From: CAZYQW01 sp964649825
GTDB taxonomy: Bacteria > Planctomycetota > B15-G4 > JADJEK01
Assembly: GCA_964649825.1 (NCBI GenBank)
Contig: CAZYQW010000029.1
Location: forward strand, 1 to 64,000
Length of the DNA: 64,000 nt
Direction: 5' to 3'
The position numbers were made by a program, and so were the translations under genes. The notes beneath the pieces were generated by a model, which ran no database searches, was not told the origin of the DNA, and saw nothing but the letters and a program-made list of their open reading frames with translations. Positions 58,470 to 64,000 of this stretch are shown in pieces. Every line of letters starts with the position of its first letter. Position 1 is the stretch's first letter.

Positions 58470-61400
58470 TCAGCCCGCGTCGTACAGCACGAACGCGGCC
58501 ACGGCGCCGAGCGGCGCGCCGCCGCCGATGCGCTCGAGGCGCGCCGCGGCGAGCGCTTCCTCGGGTGACAGTCCGCGCTGCCACGATGCGCGGTAGAACG
58601 CCGCGAAGAAGCGCGCGGTCTCGTCGTCGGGAATCGAGTAGAGCGTGGTGATCGTCGTGCGCGCGCCGGCGAGGTGCAGGGCACGATTCAGGCCGGCCAC
58701 GCCGTCGCCGATCGGCCGGGGCCCGTCGTTGGAGCGGCAGACCGACAGCACGGCCAGCTCGCAGCCGCGCAGGTCGAGCGCCGCGAGGTCGAACCCGCTG
58801 AGCAGTCCGGCGCGCCGGCCGGCGTCGTCGACCTGATTCGCGCCGGCCAGCGCGAGCCCGGACAGCAGCTCCGGATAATGATCGGACGCGCGCGCCCGGT
58901 CGGCGATCGGAACCCCTCGTTCCGCGCGTTCGGCGGCGGATACGAAGCCGTGGGTCGCCACGTGGAGGAACCTCGCCCGCGGAGCCTGCGCGATGAAGCT
59001 CGCGACGGTCGCGCCCGCTCCGGAGAACCGTACCAACGGCAGGTCGGGGTGCGCCGCGGCGAACTCGGAGCAGACGGCGTCGACCTCCACCGCGGTTCCC
59101 GGCAGCGACGAGAACACCGGCACGTGCCCCCGCGCGATCGGGGCAGCGGCCGGAGACGGATCCACGTCCGAGGACGGCGCCGCGTCGTACGCGACGTCGC
59201 CGACCACCACGAGCGCTCCGCCCGCGATCGGCTCGTCCTCCCGAAGCAGCGCGCGCGGGCAGTCGACGTAGCGCACGAAGAACGCGTCTCCGAGCCGGTG
59301 CTCCTCCCCGACCCTCAACACCTCCCACGGGATTCCGGCGAGGGCGCCGTCGGGTGCGATGATCAATCGCTCGGTCCCGCGTGGAAGCGCCGCGAGGAGC
59401 GCGGACAGGCGATCCGGCAGATCCGGCGCGTCGTAGGCCGGCTGGGTGAAAGGAACGACGTCGCGCGCCGCGGTCGATCCATCGAACGCGTCGGCCACGA
59501 GGTCCGCGCGAATCGCCTCGCACCATCGGGCCACGTCGGACTCGAGGCCGAGCTCGACGCGTCGCGCCTCCGCGTCGCGGGCGAAGACGAACGCGGTGAC
59601 GCGTCGCGCGACGGGCTCCGCGGCACGCGACTCTCCGGTGAGCCTCGGCGTCTTGCGCTCGACGTAGGTGGCGGTCACGACGAGGGCCGCACGCTCCGGG
59701 ATCCGCGCGGCGAGCGCGTCCAGGTCGGCGGGCCGTCCCACCTCGATCGTCGCGAGCAGCGACGGGTCGACGCGCACCAACTCCGCGGTCGCCGCCTCCA
59801 TCGTCTTCCTCGTCTTCCTCGACTCGGCGAACAGCTCGGCGCCGAGCGGCCCCCCTTTCGCGTACGCGCGCGAGAACCGGACGCGAGCCTCGCGGGCGCG
59901 ATCGAGGAGCCGGCGCAGCTCGTCGTGGTGCTGAGCGCGCTCGTGAAGAAGCGACTGGACGCGCGCCTCGGCCTCGACCAGGCCCCGCCAGGCCACGACG
60001 ACGGCGAGCTCGTCCGCCGCGGACTTGCCGGCCGGCACGCCGGGGTCGCGGCACGACAGCACCCCGGAGACGAGCCGCTGCACCATGTGTCGGCGCAGCG
60101 CGTAGGCACGCGACCCGAACGCCGCGAGCGCCCCCGGAAGCGAGCCGCGAAGCGCGACGAGGCTTTCCTCGAAGGCGCGGCGAGCCTCCGCGTCCCGTCC
60201 CGCCTCGGCGAGTGCGCACGCGACGTTCTCCTTCATCTCCACCGCAAACGGGTGCCCGGCGGGAACGTGGACCTCGGCCTCTCGGTACAGATCCAACGCT
60301 CGCTCCGGCTCGCCGCGCGCGCGCAGCGACCGCGCCAGCTCGGCCATTGCCTTCAGGACCTCGGTGTGGTCCGCGCCAAGCGTGCGCTTCAGGCCGGTGA
60401 ACGCGGCCTCGCCGAGAACGATCGCGGCGTCGACGTCGCCCGCTTCGCGATGGAGCGCGGCGAGTTTGGCCCGCAGGCCAAGGAGCAACGCGTTGTCCGG
60501 GGCACGAGTCGCCTCCAGCTCTCGAATCAAGTCCGCCAGGGATCGGGCGGCACCTGCGAGGTCGCCGACGCGTTCGCGTTCGTCGACGAGCAGAAGCGCG
60601 GCGAGGTGGATGTCCGACTGTTCCGGGCCAAGTGCAGGCCCGTCGGCCGCGAGGTCCTCCAACGGCGCTTCGGTCATGTCCCCGAGCAGTCGCCGCAGGA
60701 TGCCCCGTCGAACCTGCGCGATCCGGCGCTCGCGCCCGGACGGTCCATCGAGGATGCGTCCGAGCACCTCGTCGGCTTGGACGTATTCCCCGAGGCCGAT
60801 CTTCGCCTCGGCGAGCAAGTTCATCGCGCCCAGCGTCGCGGCGCCGTGCTCGCCGAACGTGCGCCGGCAGCTCTCGACCGTCGGCTCGAGAACCCGTTCC
60901 GCATCTGCATGGAAATCGAGCTCGAGCAGCACCCGCGCGAGCCCCGAACGCGCATGCTGCAGATCGGGGTCGTCCGGCGGCCGGACCCTCTCGTAGACGC
61001 GAATCAGATCGATCCACTCGTCGAGCGCGTCCTCGATGCTCTCGCCGCCCCACGTGGACAGCGTCGACGCGAGCGAGAACCGCGCGGCAAGGAGGACGGG
61101 GTCGTCCTCGCTCACCGCGCCTTCGAGCCCGTCGATGACCTTGCGGAGCTCGAAGGCTCCACGCACCCGATCGGCGGCCGACTCGAACACGAGCTGCCGG
61201 AGACGCGCTTTCAACCGCATTGGGTGCTGCTCGGGAAGGCACCGGGACCAGAACCGGGCCAACCGGTCCGCGGCGACGCGGACCAGCGGGATGCCGAGAT
61301 CGGGGATCGCGGTCGCCACGTCCACGGTACGTTCCAGTGCGGCCGCGACCTCGAACCGGTCCTCGGCGGCGGGCAGGACGAGCAGGTCGTCGAGAGCGCG

Positions 61401-61880
61401 GCGTGCCAGCTTCGCCGCGCGGACCGCGTCCGACGTCGCCGCCTGCTCCGCCTGGTCGAGCCCGGCGACGCACTCCATCAGGCGGGCCCGCGCGGATTCG
61501 TCGAGGGCCGGAAAGACGTTCGCCGCGAGCGTCACCGCGCCGGCCGCCGGCGGCTGCGCCGCGACGGTCACCCGCAGGCAGTCCGCCGCACGCACCCTCA
61601 CCACCACGAACGCCGCCGTGCCGCCGCCCGAGTCGTCGTCCTCCTTCGTGGTCTCCTCGCGCGGGCCGTCGACGCGCAGCACCGGGTCGACCACGCCGGA
61701 CGTCGCCCCGGCCACGAAGTAGGCGTCGACCGGGATCTCGACCGTGAACGTGCAGCCGGCTCGTCCCGCCTCATCGGCGAGCAGATCGACGGCGAACGGA
61801 CGGCCGAGCGGGAGCGGCTCGTCGGCCGCGTCGAGGAAAGCCCCCATCGACCCGAGCAGGAGCGACGCGAACGCAAGCAT
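58470..61880 (-). CDS. Secreted or surface TPR-CHAT protease
   Basis: 1136 aa from ATG 61880 (GGGAG upstream; an earlier in-frame start is less likely), signal sequence MLAFASLLLGSMGAFLDA. Residues ~220-640 contain TPR-like repeats (AALHREAGDVDAAIVLGEAA and ARSLRARGEPERALDLYREA). The last ~350 residues are a CHAT caspase-like domain with both catalytic residues: His in LHVATHGFVSA and Cys in LAVLSVCRSN. Typical of planctomycetes; substrate unknown. Distinct from the degenerate CHAT-like region at 18702. Confidence 0.9.
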   Translation of the reverse strand: MLAFASLLLGSMGAFLDAADEPLPLGRPFAVDLLADEAGRAGCTFTVEIPVDAYFVAGATSGVVDPVLRVDGPREETTKEDDDSGGGTAAFVVVRVRAADCLRVTVAAQPPAAGAVTLAANVFPALDESARARLMECVAGLDQAEQAATSDAVRAAKLARRALDDLLVLPAAEDRFEVAAALERTVDVATAIPDLGIPLVRVAADRLARFWSRCLPEQHPMRLKARLRQLVFESAADRVRGAFELRKVIDGLEGAVSEDDPVLLAARFSLASTLSTWGGESIEDALDEWIDLIRVYERVRPPDDPDLQHARSGLARVLLELDFHADAERVLEPTVESCRRTFGEHGAATLGAMNLLAEAKIGLGEYVQADEVLGRILDGPSGRERRIAQVRRGILRRLLGDMTEAPLEDLAADGPALGPEQSDIHLAALLLVDERERVGDLAGAARSLADLIRELEATRAPDNALLLGLRAKLAALHREAGDVDAAIVLGEAAFTGLKRTLGADHTEVLKAMAELARSLRARGEPERALDLYREAEVHVPAGHPFAVEMKENVACALAEAGRDAEARRAFEESLVALRGSLPGALAAFGSRAYALRRHMVQRLVSGVLSCRDPGVPAGKSAADELAVVVAWRGLVEAEARVQSLLHERAQHHDELRRLLDRAREARVRFSRAYAKGGPLGAELFAESRKTRKTMEAATAELVRVDPSLLATIEVGRPADLDALAARIPERAALVVTATYVERKTPRLTGESRAAEPVARRVTAFVFARDAEARRVELGLESDVARWCEAIRADLVADAFDGSTAARDVVPFTQPAYDAPDLPDRLSALLAALPRGTERLIIAPDGALAGIPWEVLRVGEEHRLGDAFFVRYVDCPRALLREDEPIAGGALVVVGDVAYDAAPSSDVDPSPAAAPIARGHVPVFSSLPGTAVEVDAVCSEFAAAHPDLPLVRFSGAGATVASFIAQAPRARFLHVATHGFVSAAERAERGVPIADRARASDHYPELLSGLALAGANQVDDAGRRAGLLSGFDLAALDLRGCELAVLSVCRSNDGPRPIGDGVAGLNRALHLAGARTTITTLYSIPDDETARFFAAFYRASWQRGLSPEEALAAARLERIGGGAPLGAVAAFVLYDAG

Positions 61881-62112
61881 GGGGCTCCCTTCGTGCCGCA
61901 TCGACCCGCGGCGAGCGTGGATTGTAGCGGCCGCGCGTCGATGAGCGAACGCGGACGTCGCTCGTCCCCCGGTCTCGTTTCGGGCCTACGCAGGCGGGAC
62001 CAGGAACCGCGCCAACGCGTCGAGGCGGGAGGCACACGTCGCGCACGATGCGCTTTCTGACGGCCCGAGCAGGTCCATCGCTTGCCGAGGCGATGCTGAT
62101 TGGTGATCGCCG

Positions 62113-62646
62113 TCAGTCGTCTCCCCGCGGCTGGCGCATCTGTTCGGACAGGCGGTCGATCCCGGCCATCAGGATCTGGAAGCTGCGCGACCCGTTCTCC
62201 CGCGGCAGCACCCGATAGATCTCCTCGAGATTCGCGCCGTTCAAGAACTCGGGCGAGTGCGTGGACACGAACACCTGGCCGCCGCGCCGCGCGTAGTCGC
62301 GAAACTCCTCGACCAGCTCGTAGAGCAACTCCGGGTAGAGCTGGTTCTCGGGCTCCTCGATGGCAAGCAGCGGGTGCGGCCGCGGGTCGTAGAGCAACAC
62401 GAGGTACGCGAACATCTTGATCGTGCCGTCCGAGACGTAGCGGGCGATGAACGGGTCCTTGAAGCTGCCGTCCTGGAAGCGCAGCACGAGGCGCCCGTCC
62501 TCGGTCGGCCTTGCCTCGACGTGGCTCACTCCGGGGACCCGTTGCTTCATCACTTCGAGTACCCTCTGGAAGCGGTCCGGGTGACGCTCGAAGAGGAACT
62601 GCGCGACCTGCGCCACGTTGTCTCCTCTCGTCGAGAGATGCTCGGC
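62113..62646 (-). pseudogene. 3' half of an AAA (SMC/RecF-like) ATPase gene
   Basis: The frame matches family wording from EHLSTRGDNVAQVAQFLFER through GSFKDPFIARYVSDGTIKMF (signature), LLAIEEPENQLYP (Walker B) and VFVSTHSPEFLNG to a normal C terminus. The first half with Walker A (~190 residues) is missing, and the upstream sequence to 62820 shows no P-loop in any frame. Confidence 0.75.
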
Positions 62647-62823
62647 GTAGCCAGCCTCGGCGCTGGGTCTGGCATCAGGACCAGCTCTGCACGAGGCCGT
62701 TGTCGGCAAGCGCCTCGGCCGCAGCCCCCCTTTGCCTCGGGCCGAGCTCTCGCCGAGGGAGAGAGCTTCTGAGGTTGGGCGTGGATCAACGCCGGGGAAG
62801 GAGTATGACGGCGAGGACGTTGG

Positions 62824-63330
62824 ATGACAAGAATCGAGCGACGCGCTCCGATGCCCGTGATCGAAACCCGAATCGTCGTGGCCGCTCCCGTCGAGGTCGT
62901 GTTCGATCTGTGCCGGAGCGTCGAGCTCCACGTCGACTCGACGGGGAAGAGCCGCGAGGTCGCCGTCGCGGGGCGGACGTCCGGGCTGCTCGGCCTCGGC
63001 GACGAGGTGACGTGGGAGGCGACGCACCTCGGCATCCGGCAGCGGCTGACGAGCCGCATTACCGCGTTCGATCGGCCGCGGCGTTTCCGAGACACGATGG
63101 TCTCCGGCGCGTTCGCGCGCTTCGACCACGATCACGTGTTCACTCCGACGGAGGCGGGAACGCTCATGGAGGATCGATTCGACTTCGCTTCCCCCTTCGG
63201 CCGGCTCGGCCGGCTCGCCGATCATCTGTTCCTCGCCTCGTACATGCGACGGTTCCTGCTCGCGCGCGTCGAAGCGATTCGCCGCGTCGCGGAGTCGGAC
63301 GACGCGGCGCGGTACTTGGCACGGCTCTGA
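62824..63330 (+). CDS. SRPBCC (polyketide cyclase/START-like) protein
   Basis: 168 aa, ATG 62824 with GAGGA six bases upstream; Met10 is an alternative. IETRIVVAAPVEVVFDLCRS is the typical opening of this ligand-binding fold, then FDHDHVFTPTEAGTLMEDRF and a C-terminal helix. Cytoplasmic hydrophobic-ligand binding is likely; ligand unknown. Confidence 0.82.
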   Translation: MTRIERRAPMPVIETRIVVAAPVEVVFDLCRSVELHVDSTGKSREVAVAGRTSGLLGLGDEVTWEATHLGIRQRLTSRITAFDRPRRFRDTMVSGAFARFDHDHVFTPTEAGTLMEDRFDFASPFGRLGRLADHLFLASYMRRFLLARVEAIRRVAESDDAARYLARL

Positions 63331-63397
63331 GGGATCGAGGGAGTCCTCGATCGCGAGCTCGAGTCCGCAAGGGCCCCACATTGGCGCGAACGAAAAA

Positions 63398-63430
63398 CCC
63401 GCCCGGCGCGATCGAGTCGCGCCGGGCGGG
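63398..63430 (-). terminator. Intrinsic terminator of the last gene
   Basis: Perfect 14-bp stem (63398-63411 with 63417-63430), 5-nt loop; on the minus strand it is followed directly by TTTTTCG. It lies 30 nt after the stop of the secreted protein gene. Confidence 0.88.
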
Positions 63431-63459
63431 AGCTTGCGTCCGATGCTCGGAAGGGGTGG

Positions 63460-64000
63460 TCAGCCGAACACCAGTTGGACGCCGTTCGTGTTCGAGAAGC
63501 CGCCGCCGGACGGGCCGGTCGGGTCGCTCACGAACGCCTGGACCGTGAGGGGAAGCACGAGCGCGGGCACGTCGTACGGGATCGTCGCGGCGAGCGTGAA
63601 CGTCCCGGTGCCCGGCCCACCGCCGATGAGCGGCAGCGGACCGACGGTGCCCGGGAACAGCGGGAACACGTTCAGCGTGCACCCGCCGCCCATCGGCAGC
63701 GCCGCTTGCCCGAATCCGAGGAACAGGAATGCCGTCGATGGACCGAGGCCGCCCTGGATGTCGACCGCGAGGTCATAGCCGGTGGCCGGGCAACCACGCA
63801 TCGAGAGGCTCGGGACGAAGCCACCGGTCCCGGCGCACCCGGTGCCGTAGCTCTGGATCGTCCCACCGCAGACGCCGGGCGCGAAGCCCGCGTCGTGCGC
63901 CAGGACGCCGCCGCTCGCGCCGCCGGTGTCGGCCTGCCCGGCCGTCCCGACCAACGAGAACGTGCCGCCCGCGTGGGCCCGGCCGCCCGCGTCCGCGGTC
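63460..64000 (-). CDS. Secreted protein, 3' part (gene runs off the window)
   Basis: About 180 codons visible, open to the window edge. The early part (AGGTFSLVGTAGQADTGGAS) and the end (YGTGCAGTGGFVPSL; GQAALPMGGGCTLNVFPLFP) are the same C-terminal module as in the genes ending at 4074 and 46228. The N terminus lies outside the window. Confidence 0.8.
   Translation of the reverse strand, partial: TADAGGRAHAGGTFSLVGTAGQADTGGASGGVLAHDAGFAPGVCGGTIQSYGTGCAGTGGFVPSLSMRGCPATGYDLAVDIQGGLGPSTAFLFLGFGQAALPMGGGCTLNVFPLFPGTVGPLPLIGGGPGTGTFTLAATIPYDVPALVLPLTVQAFVSDPTGPSGGGFSNTNGVQLVFG

Noticed and set aside
1..64000. CRISPR arrays, insertion sequences with transposase, rRNA operons, prophage structural genes
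   Set aside because: I looked for regularly spaced repeats, DDE or tyrosine recombinase motifs and conserved rRNA stretches and saw none.

Overview
High-GC bacterial DNA, most probably from a planctomycete (Planctomycetota). The clues are a Ser/Thr kinase translationally coupled to an ECF sigma factor, several secreted proteins sharing a Cys-containing beta-rich module typical of one planctomycete lineage, a CHAT-TPR protein, and a genome style rich in GTG/TTG starts and 4-bp gene overlaps. The phylum is inferred from gene content; there is no rRNA or tRNA in the window.

Layout. 0.6-6.4 kb: kinase and sigma pair converging on a secreted metalloprotease-like/vWA protein. 6.5-27.6 kb: a defence or recognition island and the main find of the window. 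It is a diversity-generating retroelement (DGR) made of an HTH protein, Avd, a 138-nt template repeat (TR) and a reverse transcriptase. It has three dispersed 138-nt variable repeats (VRs), each forming the 3' end of a formylglycine-generating-enzyme-like (FGE) domain. VR1 and VR3 end two TIR-NACHT-FGE proteins. VR2 ends a vWA-FGE protein that is the last gene of a four-gene operon (TIR-less NACHT, TIR-CHAT-like, MoxR ATPase, vWA-FGE). Ungapped comparison gives 44 TR/VR differences, 38 of them at the 25 TR adenines, and in VR2 all 14 are at adenines. A ~65-bp sequence follows all three VRs but not the TR. A relic of a second RT lies beside VR3, so the cassette seems to have been copied in inverted orientation. 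A TIR-SLOG gene flanks the island.

27.8-36.1 kb: secreted proteins, a DUF2007 protein, an OLD-like ATPase plus TOPRIM-like partner lying between a broken and an intact copy of a UPF0261 (Tm-1-like) gene, the PEP-hydrolase-like partner of the intact copy, and several gene relics. 36.2-47.2 kb: housekeeping and metabolic genes (Ntn amidohydrolase, malate dehydrogenase, SDR plus FAH-family hydrolase, GT39-like membrane protein, aminotransferase, lysA relic), a large secreted protein and a FliA/WhiG-type sigma factor. 47.4-64 kb: gamma-glutamyltransferase, a catalytically dead protease paralogue coupled to an HtrA protease, a complete RND efflux operon, a CHAT-TPR protein, an ATPase relic, an SRPBCC protein and the end of another secreted protein.

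How it works together (inference): one RT/TR writes adenine-directed diversity into the C-terminal recognition face of three sensors. Two are STAND-type NACHT proteins that each carry a TIR effector. The third is a vWA adaptor that would act with a MoxR ATPase and a separate TIR-CHAT-like effector. Different conflict-system architectures would thus draw on one shared diversification cassette.
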